A stretch of 34,355 nt of DNA from Branchiostoma floridae (GCF_000003815.2 NC_049979.1:30907366-30941720), one strand, 5' to 3'. Positions 8,301 through 16,900 are shown, counted from the stretch's first letter. A program made the numbers and translations. The notes: generated by a model not told the origin, from the letters alone.

Positions 8301-10768
8301 GTAGAAATGACTATAGACTCTACTCTACTTTGCTCTTGTTATTTTCCTTGACCGGTAAGTCCCAAAACATATGAATACCTGATAATATAACCTCTGTTCA
8401 TTTTCCAATAGGTCCAACATCCGGTCCACCAAATTTCTTCAGGTACAATTTTTCTGGACCGGTCCAATAAGAAAAACTGGTTTTGTACGTACCTGTACCC
8501 ACCCCTAGTTTTCATGAATAATATCCTTGGTTCTTTAAATGAGCTCAGCAGACATGCAATCACAAATTGAAAAGGTCAAACATTTACCCGGACATCATTA
8601 GGCACTTCAAGTTTCTTCTGCGCTGCTCCTCTTTGTTTTGCCTTTGTCTGCTGGACATCTTCCAGCATGTGCTGCAGTTTGGCCATCCCTTTTAAGATTT
8701 CCTGTTGATTGGCCAGCACATCATCCAACTTTCTGCTTAGCACCTGACTTCCAGTCCTTGGCACTGTTTTCTAGATGTATATAGAGATTAAACATATAAT
8801 CACACAGTCAAATTAGAGGCTTCTTTCGAATTCTTCATCAGCCACTGCCCAGTAAACAAATAGTAGCTAGCCCTTGCAGCAGGCACTCTTTTTACATACC
8901 CAGGGTACCAGCTTCTACAGGCCCAACATTAGCTTTGTCAACAGTCCATCCCCTTTAGGTTCCGGGTCGGAGTTCAAATCTGACAGGAGTTGGCGGAAGG
9001 GTGGCGTAATAGGCCGGAAGTGCGCTATTGTCTCCCTAACTTTTGCTCCCTATTGCTTGGTGATCATTATAGCTGAGCATACATTTTTTTGTATTTCCTG
9101 AAAAGCCCGTGGGTTGTATTATTTTTGTGCGAGTAGTTGGTTGGCCAGCGAAGCCATTTTGGTATTGGTCCGCTGCAACGGTGAAGCGTTTTTTTCGCCT
9201 GATAACCCAAACGTTTTAGATGCGATCTCGATAAAAAATACGTCATCGGAGATAGGACGGAGATAGGATTTTCATTTGACAAAAACATAAAAAATTTAGC
9301 TTATGTACCACGTAGGCCATTATCCTGGGAAAATTTGTTTTTTTCCAAGCAGCTTCTATCAAAAAGTGTTAAAAAATGATAGTTTTCGGGTCCAAAATTA
9401 AAATTTTACTACATACTCTACCCAAAATAAAGAGGCAACAGACGATACCAGTAGGTTTGTCGGAAAGAGGCAGTCAACGGCTTTTCACCATATTGATTAA
9501 GTTTCGCGTCCTACGTTTCCTAGCGGAATAGTAGCCCTTTGGACTGAGGCTGTCCACCAAACTCGTGAAAGAAACTCCAGTCTGAGACCTTTAGGATCTA
9601 ACAAGAAAACCCCAACAACAAAGACTAAAGGTAAATCATTAACTGATGATTTTGAGAAACAAATTGTATTAATGGAGAGGCTTTTCTGCCCAGATTTACT
9701 CTACGACCCTCTTTAATTTCATCTGCGTTCAACATCTACACCCTTTGTTTACCCCCAGGTGGGGAAGTACAGATTTTACAAGTTACAAAGGGGGTCAGGC
9801 AAATCTAGGATTTGGTTTTCATTTCAACGGAGTCGAGATAAGTCTGGATTTGGGTTTTTTCATAATGTCAATAAAATCTGGATTTGGATTCTTCTTCGAC
9901 TCTTTCTGAAACTTTTAGTTACAGGACTGTGAGAGTGTAAGATCAAGACACAAGGATAAAAAAATTGAAGGGGTAAGGGCACTTGGATGAAATAAAAGGG
10001 GTCGAAGCACTTGATGAAATTAGGTGGGCGAGGCACTTGGAAGAGATTTTAAGGGGGGTTTAGGCACTCTGATGTAATCCAAAATGTTTGATTTGACATA
10101 CATACATACATATTTATACTTGATTTTGATGTAAAGCAGTTGCAAAATCCAACCTCTTCAACACCTTGCCCCCCTCCACATTTATTTTTTGGAATGGCCC
10201 AACAACTAGTAAAGTTACTGCAACTTGACAGCCAAAGATAGCCTAGATGTCAAACAGTTACCAGGCACTACACAGGCCAGCTCCTCGGTTCAGAAGTGCT
10301 TTTACAGACAACACGCAATATGCTCCCAAGGAAACTTTACCACACTTGAGACACCCCCCTCCCCACGTTAGCTGTAACGTTACCGCGATGGCCTAGTGAC
10401 GTTGGCTAGCATAGTTAATATTTTCTACAAAACTGTGACTACGAGATGAGCTGTAGCTGTAAAGCGTAACAGAAAACAACACACGCTATAAACTACGCAA
10501 AACAATTTGTTTACAGATAAACACTCACCGGAGTTGTGATCATCGGTTTTGACCCCTTTCCCGTCTTTCTTCCTCGCCGCCTAGGTGGGGTAGTGCGGGA
10601 GGAAAACTGCTCGGGAGAACTGTTGAATTCGGGACTTTCATACGAGCTTTTATCATTTCCTTCCTCAAGATCCACAGCAGTGGCATTTGCCTTGTTTCTG
10701 TCGAAGTCGCCGTCTTCCTTGTCGCGTGCTAAGCGCAGGCCGCCCCCAAATCGAAGAGAAGAAGCCAT
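1813..10768 (-). CDS. uncharacterised multi-exon protein with coiled coil and conserved C-terminal acidic/WQS block (gene level)
   Basis: Spliced minus-strand gene, exons in order 10768-10529, 8770-8588, 6594-6518, 4799-4702, then a terminal exon ending at 1813 inside or beyond the gap. The first four join with correct phase (0, 0, 2, 1) at GT-AG sites and encode 199 residues. The last visible 75 residues follow the gap. Parts: a low-complexity basic N-terminus (PPRRRGRKTGKGSK), a heptad-like coiled-coil segment in exon 2, a compact domain over exons 3-4 (RQGYDYAVNTQGKAKWNG), and a tail with EYMSSEDSGDSDEEE followed by RPIPWQSDLF. I do not recognise a named domain. The pattern 'MSSE(E/D)S...RP.PW.S' seems familiar from multi-copy invertebrate and fish proteins of unknown function, but this could not be checked. 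No signal peptide or membrane segment is visible, and the basic and acidic patches suggest a nuclear protein (inference). Confidence 0.75.
2041..2320. other. assembly gap (280 N)
   Basis: An unbroken run of N lies within the last exon of the minus-strand gene. The true length may differ from 280. Confidence 0.99.
2329..4701. other. last intron of the uncharacterised gene, with a repeat block
   Basis: No supported exon was found. At 2636-2650 an ATGGCGGGAAAATGG run combines an E2F-like GGCGGGAAAA with a YY1-like ATGGCGG. Several short open frames (for example around 4034-4357 on both strands) lack any coding signature. The block 3300-3790 is listed separately. Confidence 0.5.
3300..3790. repeat. 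CATACG/CGTATG-rich degenerate element, probable MITE
   Basis: The left edge has GGTTCACACGTGCGTATA and then CTCCGTATGAAG. The right edge, read on the minus strand, has ATACGCACATCTAG and further in TTCCGTATGAGG. Both arms are dense in CGTATG and CATACG. The arrangement suggests inverted termini, but decay prevents exact ends or a target duplication from being set. Confidence 0.35.
4702..4799 (-). CDS. exon 4 of the uncharacterised gene
   Basis: This 98-base exon lies between acceptor TTTTGCAG and a GTGCAG donor, which is weaker than the others. Entering with two bases carried from exon 3, it reads TATSEANNATTQAVLEFVQG and then a Gly-rich LLPGYGDKIGTVK without a stop, ending in phase 1. The next coding sequence visible on this strand is the C-terminal exon beyond the gap, so at least part of the middle of the protein is missing from the assembly or undetected. 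Confidence 0.8.
4954..5520. mobile_element. TTAA-flanked MITE rich in GAATTC/ATTC
   Basis: Left end: TTAA (4954-4957) then TAGGGCCTTCACAC. Right end: GTGTGAAGGGAAC then TTAA (5517-5520). The inverted core CCTTCACAC matches on both sides. The body is full of GGAAT, ATTC and GAATTC words. A short relative of its left arm (GAATTAGC, GGAATCAAGCAGAACC) recurs at 6172-6200. It lies in intron 3, just upstream of exon 4 on the minus strand. Confidence 0.5.
5521..6517. other. intron 3 remainder, with inverted repeat
   Basis: It holds an inverted pair, ACTTGTCCTATCGGGCA at about 5747 and TTGCCCGATCGGACAAGT at about 5960, as part of a block of CTTGCCCGA-like words (5740-6020). A fragment of the MITE at 4954 lies at 6172-6200. 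No exon was seen. Confidence 0.4.
6518..6594 (-). CDS. exon 3 of the uncharacterised gene
   Basis: This 77-base exon lies between acceptor TTTGTTGCAG and donor GTAAGT and enters in phase 0. It encodes NLVRQGYDYAVN followed by TQGKAKWNGAKGM, a compact motif with several aromatic and Gly residues that continues directly into exon 4. Too short to be found as an open frame, it was recognised from its splice sites and frame continuity. Confidence 0.8.
6849..7759. mobile_element. pogo/Tigger-like MITE with TA duplication, interrupted
   Basis: The left end is CAGTCAAACCTGTATTAAAG after TA (6847-6848). The right end reads inward as TAGTCAAACCTGTCTATAG before TA (7760-7761). GGCCACTATAG-like boxes repeat near the right end and GGCCAC near the left. 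The TA duplication and CAGTCAAACCT terminus fit the pogo branch of Tc1/mariner. With the nested hAT MITE removed the element is about 0.45 kb, with no transposase frame. Confidence 0.75.
6908..7358. mobile_element. hAT-type MITE, complete copy nested in the pogo-like element
   Basis: Termini are TAGGGGTGGGTACCGGTAC and, inverted, TAGGGCTGGGTATCGGTAC. The flanking 8-mers GTGGCCAC (6900-6907) and GTGGCCAA (7359-7366) differ at one base, the 8-bp target duplication expected of hAT. A subterminal palindrome of AGGTCC/GGACCT words lies at 6944-6990. It is 451 bp and non-autonomous. Confidence 0.85.
7760..8066. other. intron 2 segment, nothing recognised
   Basis: No splice-flanked exon, repeat or RNA gene was seen between the two MITEs. 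Confidence 0.45.
8067..8507. mobile_element. hAT-type MITE, complete copy
   Basis: It has the same terminal repeats (TAGGGGTGGGTACTGGTAC; inverted TAGGGGTGGGTACAGGTAC) and the same internal order as the 6908 copy, 441 bp. The flanks GTTTTTAT (8059-8066) and GTTTTCAT (8508-8515) match at seven of eight bases. It lies in intron 2, about 80 bp from exon 2. Confidence 0.85.
8588..8770 (-). CDS. exon 2 of the uncharacterised gene, coiled coil
   Basis: The acceptor TCTAG precedes 8770 and the donor GTAAAT follows 8588. The exon is 183 bases (61 residues), phase 0 on both sides. Residues such as LDDVLANQQEILKGMAKLQ with further Met and Leu at heptad spacing suggest a short oligomerising coiled coil, followed by a basic run (AKQRGAAQKK). 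It joins exon 1 and exon 3 without a stop, which is the main evidence that it is a true exon. Confidence 0.8.
8771..10528. other. intron 1 of the uncharacterised gene
   Basis: No exon was found. It contains a B-box-like GAGTTCAAATCT near 8970 without a credible tRNA around it, a few TCTGGATTTGG words at 9800-9890, the degenerate 30-bp repeat listed next, and a short CATA run at about 10100. Confidence 0.5.
9963..10078. repeat. degenerate ~30-bp tandem repeat
   Basis: Four diverged units share a GGCACTTGGATGAAAT-like core separated by G-rich AAGGGG tracts (starts near 9979, 10007, 10031 and 10062). Confidence 0.5.
10529..10768 (-). CDS. exon 1 (start codon) of the uncharacterised gene
   Basis: It encodes 80 residues from ATG 10768-10766, in good context (GAGAAAATGGCT), to a strong GTGAGT donor starting at 10528, ending in phase 0. 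The frame stays open upstream to 10822 with two further ATGs, but that part lies in the 52-bp tandem repeat, so the ATG at 10768 is preferred. The segment is Gly/Arg rich at the start (LRFGGGLRLARDK), then acidic and Ser rich, then strongly basic (PPRRRGRKTGKGSK), which would suit a nuclear localisation signal. The 52-bp repeat starts 9 bases upstream of the ATG and would form the 5'UTR or promoter. Confidence 0.8.
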
Positions 10769-10776
10769 TTTCTCGC

Positions 10777-10919
10777 CTGTATAAAGCCTTATATCAGGGT
10801 CCATACTGACAATGTAATACATGTACCCCTGTATAAAGCCTTATATCAGGGCCCATCCTGACAATGTAATACATGTACCCCTGTATAAAGCCTTATATCA
10901 GGGTCCATACTGACAATGT
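10777..10919. repeat. 52-bp palindromic repeat, short array at the gene's 5' end
   Basis: About 2.75 copies of the same 52-bp unit as the large array at 14893. Each holds CCTGTATAAAGCCTTATATC, a TACATGTA palindrome and a TCAGGG...CTGA pair. It starts nine bases upstream of the ATG of the minus-strand gene, so it must lie in that gene's 5'UTR or promoter. Confidence 0.9.
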
Positions 10920-11039
10920 CACTGGGGGAAAGGGCATCGGATGTAGCCATATCCGAGCAGGGATATTTGCGTATTTGTAACAAATGCTAGCGAATGCAAA
11001 CGGATTCGAGTTGGATCCCTAAAATATCCGAAATTTGGA

Positions 11040-11350
11040 TTTTTGGGATCCGGAATGAAAAGACTCAAAAATATCCCAAAATGGGATTTTCCACGGATGC
11101 GAAGTCGTTTTTTTAGGGATTTCTTTGAATACCTGGAATGATCGGATCGCAAAGAATCCCCAAACGGTATTTCCCTCGGATGCGAAGTCGTTTTTCAAAG
11201 GATTTTCCTTGTATATTTGGCATGGTCGGATCCTAAGAAATCCCAATGCGGCATTTGCAGCGGATGCGAAGTCGTTTATTAGGGATTTCTTCGTATGATC
11301 AGATCATAAAGAATCCAAAACGGGATTTTCTGCAGATACAAAGTCACTTT
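11040..11350. repeat. ~82-bp tandem repeat with GCGGATGCGAAGTCGTTT core
   Basis: The word GGATGCGAAGTCGTTT ends units near 11110, 11192 and 11277, with a decayed copy near 11349 (spacings about 82, 85 and 72). GGATC and AATCCC words alternate between them. Open frames here are repeat-derived. Confidence 0.65.
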
Positions 11351-11605
11351 AATGAATTTTCCGCACATTTGACAAATCACAATATCATGTGTGCCCAATT
11401 ACATTCTTATAAAAGGCTAACACGATTTGAAATGGAAAAGAATGCACAGAATAATTTTATTCTAAACCAGTCCTGAGAAGAACTAAACGACGTAATGTCA
11501 TCGAGGCCGAATCCTGTCTGCCACATGATATGTATTCAGATACAATATTGCAACAAGAATGGGTTATACCAGGTATGTACAGAGAGTCCCTGTTATCTAA
11601 TTATG

Positions 11606-12588
11606 TTAACCCTCAAGCACCCGACCTTTTTTTGCGACTAAAATGACCGAGTGGGGTCCAAACGGACCCCAAAATGTTTTGTTCATAAAATCTCTGTTCC
11701 AATTCCTATCGGTGATCATTGTACATACATTGCTTCGTTAGTGTAAGAGGAATATTTCGACACGTTAAGGTGTTGCTAATTCCACCTCATTATCATAATT
11801 TATGCAAAAGATCAGAAGGACCATCTTTTGCACTAAACCTATTCTGACCAGAGAGGGGAATTTTGAGGCCTTCAGCAACCTTTATGTCGCATAACTCATG
11901 AACGGCTAGTGCTAAAGCTACGAAACTTGGTAATATATCACAAAATATTGTTAGCAAATTTTTTTTTGTCAATAAAGTAAATTTATCATTATTTGGGGTT
12001 GCCATGGCAACGGAATTCTGACAGGCATATTTTTGCCAAAATTTGCCAATTTCGATTTAAACAAGGTTTTCTTGGTAAACAATGCTTGTTTTCTTACAAC
12101 AATAAAATTCTATGAAATTCAATGCTATTTTCATGATTCAAAATTTATAATTTGTGCTAATTTCATGACGTCATTAGTCAAAATCCAAGATGGCCGCCCT
12201 TATTAGCTAAATGACGTCATAATGTCGTCATATTATATGGTGATGACACAGAAGTTTTTATGACGATTTAGTTTTACATGTTTGCTATCTTCTGAAAGTT
12301 TGGTGGTGATACGATAAGTAGTTAGGGAGTTAGACCCAAAAGTTTGTTTCAAAAGCTGCACTTTTTTGCTGGGGTCCGTTTGGACCCCAGACGGACTGAT
12401 CACGGACTTTCTTTATAGCTTCCACAGTATTGTACCAATCTTCATAAAAACATAGGAGAAGGTATAAAAGATATTGGCTGACAAAGTCACGGAAGGAATT
12501 TTTCTTCAGATAAAAAATGTTCAAATGGTACTTCAAAATTTACGCCTGGGGTCCAAATGGACCCCACTCGGGTGTTTGAGGGTTTTAA
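11606..12588 (+). mobile_element. TTAA (piggyBac-like) MITE, copy A
   Basis: Left: TTAA (11606-11609), then CCCTCAAGCACCCGA. Right: TCGGGTGTTTGAGGG, then TTTTAA with two extra T. Palindromic boxes GGGGTCCAAACGGACCCC (11653-11670), GGGGTCCGTTTGGACCCC (12371-12388) and GGGGTCCAAATGGACCCC (12548-12565) mark the subterminal regions. Internal marks are GTTGCCATGGCAAC (11998-12011) and a CATGACGTCATT...CCAAGATGGCCG core (12142-12196). No transposase frame is present. TTAA target and CCCT/AGGG ends fit piggyBac-type transposition. Confidence 0.8.
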
Positions 12589-12925
12589 GGGAAAGTTGAA
12601 TCCTTTAACCGCCAATATCACATGACTTCTTATACTTCCAAATAGAATATAGGATCAAACGTGAATACAATTTGACTTTTATGTAAAGCTGACATGGGAG
12701 TCTGTGGCTAATCTTGCTTCTACGAATATCTGTTTCTATTACAAATCAAAGTCTTCGCGATGTCCAACTCTATGGAATTTCCACATCCGGCTACAGGATA
12801 CAGATAGTGAATCCAGCTTGTAAAGTACAACTAACATGACTTATAGTATCAGTATGTACAGCTTCTCACAACAGCACAAAGTCTACTTTCTACTAGTGAC
12901 AGTGCTTCGCTTCTTTTCAGGCTAG
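12589..12925. other. intergenic, nothing recognised
   Basis: No repeat, exon or RNA gene was supported here. Confidence 0.4.
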
Positions 12926-13024
12926 TTACGCCCTGATCCCTCCCAGCTCAATTCCTTCTGTGCCCTTCCTGTAGTCCAGTGTTCTCCCAGCTGTTGACAC
13001 GTCCAGAGAATGTCGACCCGCCTT
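12926..13024 (-). CDS. candidate terminal exon, unknown protein
   Basis: After a TTCTTTCTCTTTTTTAG acceptor the frame reads 32 residues (KAGRHSLDVSTAGRTLDYRK, then GTEGIELGGIRA) to TAA. A GTATGT donor lies upstream at 13640, and the sequence before it (13641-13690) is open in a matching frame. No in-frame ATG is visible upstream before a stop near 13770, so either an earlier exon is missing or this is a non-coding spliced transcript. The plus strand also has a good acceptor (CTTCTTTTCAG at 12910-12920), which would make this an exon of the other strand. Not recognised. Confidence 0.3.
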   Translation of the reverse strand, partial: KAGRHSLDVSTAGRTLDYRKGTEGIELGGIRA

Positions 13025-13640
13025 CTAAAAAAGAGAAAGAATAATCCCATCAAATTTTGAGATAGGCTAAATCATCCATGTTTGATGGATGCGTCCGTCA
13101 AAGTAATTAGGATGTATATGAAAAGAAATGGTGATTGGCTTGTTATACAACAGGAACAAATGCATCTGATTGTGGTATCGCCATTATCACCGTTACATTC
13201 CGCATTATCATACCAAAAAAGTCCCCCGGGAGGGCGCGGCAGAAACAGTCTAGCGTTGCATAATTAGTGACAAGGTGTGATCTGCTTCCCCGGCCGGACT
13301 TTGCATTGTGTACGAGACGTCGCATATAAACAAACACGTAAACACCGTTGGAACAGAATGTTCCTATGCGAATAAATACCAGGCTTGAGACAAACATATG
13401 TGTATACAAGTACTGTTTTGATGATGATTCAAATTTTTCCCAAATAAGTCAACAGTTACTCAGCAAGTATCATGCTTGTGACATGTGTTTTGTAAGGCTC
13501 CGTTATGTCGTTTTCTGATAAGTTTCTGTTCAGCCCAAGCATACCAAAAGCGCTACTAACTACTAGCCAACAAGGAATGTAGTCACAAAGACGAATTCAA
13601 AGCGGGTATTGTTTGGAAACAATCATTGTATAAAACATAC

Positions 13641-13870
13641 CTCGCCGTGAGATCCGCAGGACAGTGATATAAAATAGCTCCAGGACGCCGAACTACAAAA
13701 CAGGGCTGGCTGTTTCAGTCCCTCGCCGTCCCGTCCGTCGACTGCCACTTGAGTTTGGTCACCGCCTCAACATCACCCTACTACAGAAGTTCACACACGT
13801 GTGTACAAATCCATATCCCGAGTTCAACGTTTCAAAACTCAAAGTTTGAGGTACAAAAAGATTGCGGTCC
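13641..13870 (-). other. candidate upstream exon (possibly 5'UTR) paired with 12926-13024
   Basis: It ends at a consensus donor (GGCGAG|GTATGT). Short ATG frames inside it terminate quickly, so if real it may be untranslated or partly coding. The left limit is arbitrary. Confidence 0.25.
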
Positions 13871-14022
13871 TCACGGACAACGCTGACTATCTCTCCGCTT
13901 TATTTTTAAACTGACTGATGTGCAGTCTGATTGGTCAGAGAGACAACGATTGGATTACCCACAATACTCCGCCCCAATGTACGGATGCAAAAAAATACAG
14001 AATCGCATATTTAAGATATCCC

Positions 14023-14103
14023 AAGATTACCAACAATGCACTGCTCCAATGGAATCCCCTCCACTGGAGCAATCCACTGGAGCAGTGCATTGTTGGTAAT
14101 CTT
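14023..14103. repeat. perfect 26-bp inverted repeat with 29-base loop
   Basis: The arm 14023-14048 (AAGATTACCAACAATGCACT, then GCTCCA) is exactly complementary to 14078-14103. The loop contains a second copy of CCACTGGAGC. The flanks carry similar GGATGCAAAAAAATACAG and GAATGCAGAAAAAAAC words. It may be a foldback element; no coding is seen. Confidence 0.85.
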
Positions 14104-14289
14104 GCCACGAATGCAGAAAAAAACCATTTCGCATCCTTACGAATCCGAGTATTCTGGTATCTAGCGTAACGTGGATTGTCTCACTTGTATTGACGTTACA
14201 AACTGTGGTATCCGAGGTACAAAAAGGGGGAAAGATATGACCAATCTAAAAAATAAAATATATGCTCAAAAACAAGAGTGCTAGCCACG

Positions 14290-14885
14290 CATACATAAAA
14301 AGTAAGTATTCTTACGGAAGCTGTGTTAGCATCCGCCACGAAGTAAGTAAGCAAACGAATTCCGTGTTTGCATCCACGGCGAGTTTCGGATACCAACGAA
14401 TGCGTTACGGATGTGTATGGGATCCGTGATTTTTGGTAATCTTTGGTACCCGTCAGCATCCGTCAGGATGTTGCAAATTCGTATCCTTGGTATTCGTCTG
14501 CATCTGAAGACTTTTCGCTGATAAACAAGAATCCTGACCACGCATTCTTTCGTTTGCGTTAAAAGTAAGTATCCATACGAATACAATGTTTGAATCCGTT
14601 AGTGGCTTACAGATACTAACGAATCCATGATTATAAGTAAGTATCCATACGAATGCAGTGTTAGCATCCGTCACGAAGTACTGAGTATACGGGTTCTGTG
14701 TTTGTATCCACCGATGAGAGTTACGGATACCTACGAATGCGTTGCGGATGCAAGTGGGATCCGTCATTTTTTGGGATCCGTGATGGTTTTTGGGATCCGT
14801 CAGCATTTGTCAGCATACGTCAGCATCCGTCAGGTGTTGCAAATTGGAATCCGTCAGCATCCGTCTACATATTCGGTCTTTTCGT
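14290..14885. repeat. GCATCCGT/GGATCCG-rich imperfect tandem repeat
   Basis: Segments beginning AAAAGTAAGTAT(T/C)C near 14298, 14571 and 14634 head similar stretches. These contain GTTAGCATCCG(C/T)CACGAAGTA, then ACGAATGCGTT(A/G)CGGATG, then GGGATCCGT and CAGCATCCGTC. Overlapping open frames on both strands are products of the repeat. It runs into the 52-bp array. Confidence 0.6.
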
Positions 14886-14892
14886 CTAGTGT

Positions 14893-15761
14893 GTAATACA
14901 TGTACCCCTGTATAAGGCCTTATATCAGGGTCCATCCTGACAATGTAATACATGTACCCCTGTATAAGGCCTTATATCAGGGTCCATACTGACAATGTAA
15001 TACATGTACCCCTGTATAAGGCCTTATATCAGGGTCCATCCTGACAATGTAATACATGTACCCTTGTATAAGGCCTTATATCAGGGTCCATCCCTGACAA
15101 TGTAATACATGTACCCCTGTGCACTTAGGCCTTATATCAGGGTCCATCCCTGACAATGTAATACATGTACCCCTGTATAAAGCCTTATATCAGGGTCCAT
15201 ACTGACAATGTAATACATGTACCCCTGTATAAGGCCTTATATCATGGTCCATCCTGACAATGTAATACATGTACCCCTGTATAAAGCCTTATATCAGGGT
15301 CCATACTGACAATGTAATACATGTACCCCTGTATAAGGCCTTATATCAGGGTCCATCCTGACAATGTAATACATGTACCCCTGTATAAAGCCTTATATCA
15401 GGGTCCATCCTGACAATGTAATACATGTACCTAAGGATGTACCCCTGTATAAAGCCTTATATCAGGGTCCATCCTGACAATGTAATACATGTACCCCTGT
15501 ATAAGGCCTTATATCAGGGTCCATCCTGACAATGTAATACATGTACCCCTGTATAAAGCCTTATATCAGGGTCCATACTGACAATGTAATACATGTACCC
15601 CTGTATAAAGCCTTATATCAGGGTCCATCCTGACAATGTAATACATGTACCCCTGTATAAAGCCTTATATCCGGGTCCATACTGACAATGTAATACATGT
15701 ACTCCTGTGTAAGGCGTTGTACCAGGGTCCATCCCTTACAATGTAATACATGTACCCCTGT
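14893..15761. repeat. 52-bp palindromic tandem array, about 17 copies
   Basis: The unit starts GTAATACATGTACCCCTGTA. It holds TATAAGGCCTTATA (a perfect 14-bp palindrome, in some units TATAAAGCC), TACATGTA, and TCAGGGTCCATCCTGA. Unit starts at 14893, 14945 and 14997 give an exact period of 52. Variants include a GTGCACTTAGG unit near 15118 and a short internal duplication near 15430. The last copy is split by the TTAA MITE at 15762, and its remainder appears at 16712-16734. Confidence 0.95.
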
Positions 15762-16711
15762 TTAACCCTCATCCGACCGTTACATTTTTACGACGAATCT
15801 GACCGTATGGGGTCATTTTTGACCCCATTTTGTTTTGCTCATAGACATATTTTTGCTGGCTTATTTTGTCATTTCTATGTACTTACTGTTTCACTAATCT
15901 ATGACAAATAGTTTGACAAGTTTTGGTGTCAGTACTTATTACTCATTATCATAATTTATGCAGAAAAATGAGGAGAAACCACATTTGCTCTGAAAAGCTA
16001 CCATACTCAACTTACTTAAACAATGTTTTGTCTTATCAATTTCTAAACAATAATTGTGATGATGCAATAATACTGATAGCATAATAATGTTATTTAACAA
16101 GAAAAAATACAATATTTGTGAAAAGTAACGAATTTATTACTTAATTATGCACCATATTCCGCCATCTAAACACATACATACAATAACTCTTGTCTATTTT
16201 CCCGCAAAGATCTTTCTTGTAGGTACCTTCTGCACTTTCTGTCCATATAGTGTTTTTTAATTAATTAGAAACATTTTCACTTTCATTAGCATAGGTAATT
16301 AGTGCGTATTATCATAATTTATGCAGAATGTCGAAAAACTGTGTTTTACACTAAAATACTATATTTATTTCAAAATATTCGGTGTTTACTCATCTAAGCA
16401 ACTATAACTTGTTGCTGTAATAGCAAAGATGAGGAATGCCTGTTATTTTATTGAAATGTCTTGATATTTATGTAATTAATGATTCATAATTGGCTGGGGT
16501 CATTTTTGACCCCACCGAACAAGACACAAACTTTCAAGTATAGCTTATACAATAATGGGCAAAACTCGGTGAAAAATTGGTAGATGTTGTAAAACATGTA
16601 TACAAGCAAATTCATGAAAGGAATTTTTTCTCTGATGAAAAATGTTGCTATGGCAGATTAAAATATACGCCTGGGGTCAAAAATGACCCCATACGGTCGG
16701 ATGAGGGTTAA
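15762..16711 (+). mobile_element. TTAA (piggyBac-like) MITE, copy B
   Basis: TTAA (15762-15765) then CCCTCATCCGACCG; CGGTCGGATGAGGG then TTAA (16708-16711), perfect terminal inverted repeats. Palindromic boxes GGGGTCATTTTTGACCCC (15809-15826, 16496-16513) and GGGGTCAAAAATGACCCC (16673-16690) lie where copy A carries its own version. TACGCCTGGGGTC next to the right box is shared with copy A. AT-rich interior, no transposase frame. It is inserted in a diverged copy of the 52-bp repeat. Confidence 0.92.
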
Positions 16712-16734
16712 GGCCTTAAACCAGGGTGCATTAC
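16712..16734. repeat. remainder of the 52-bp repeat copy split by MITE B
   Basis: GGCCTTAAACCAGGGTGCAT continues the unit interrupted at 15761 (expected GGCCTTATATCAGGGTCCAT), which shows the insertion point directly. Confidence 0.8.
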
Positions 16735-16900
16735 CAGCATTTACCCGTATTTATCCAAATTTACTGGGTAAATATGTGCTAAATGTGGGTAAATATTGTA
16801 CATCACATTTACCGGGTATTTACACACCAATTGTAAGTTCGGTAAATCCGATATTTCATGCTGTGTACATTGCTTTGACTGGTGCAATAGTTATTCCTTT
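16735..16900. repeat. second TTTACC/GGTAAA block, inverted relative to 253-750
   Basis: Repeated CATTTACC and GGGTAAATA words end in a GGTAAATCCGATATTTCATG edge resembling the minus strand of 285-312. It adjoins the end of the 52-bp array. Confidence 0.55.

Noticed and set aside
8940-8990. tRNA or SINE from the GAGTTCAAATCT B-box-like word
   Set aside because: No A box at proper spacing and no flanking duplication could be found.
14196-14896. Several overlapping frames of 60-117 codons
   Set aside because: All lie in the GCATCCGT-rich tandem repeat on both strands.
14893-15761. CRISPR-like array
   Set aside because: The 52-bp units are directly abutting with no variable spacers, the setting is eukaryotic, and no cas-like genes exist.
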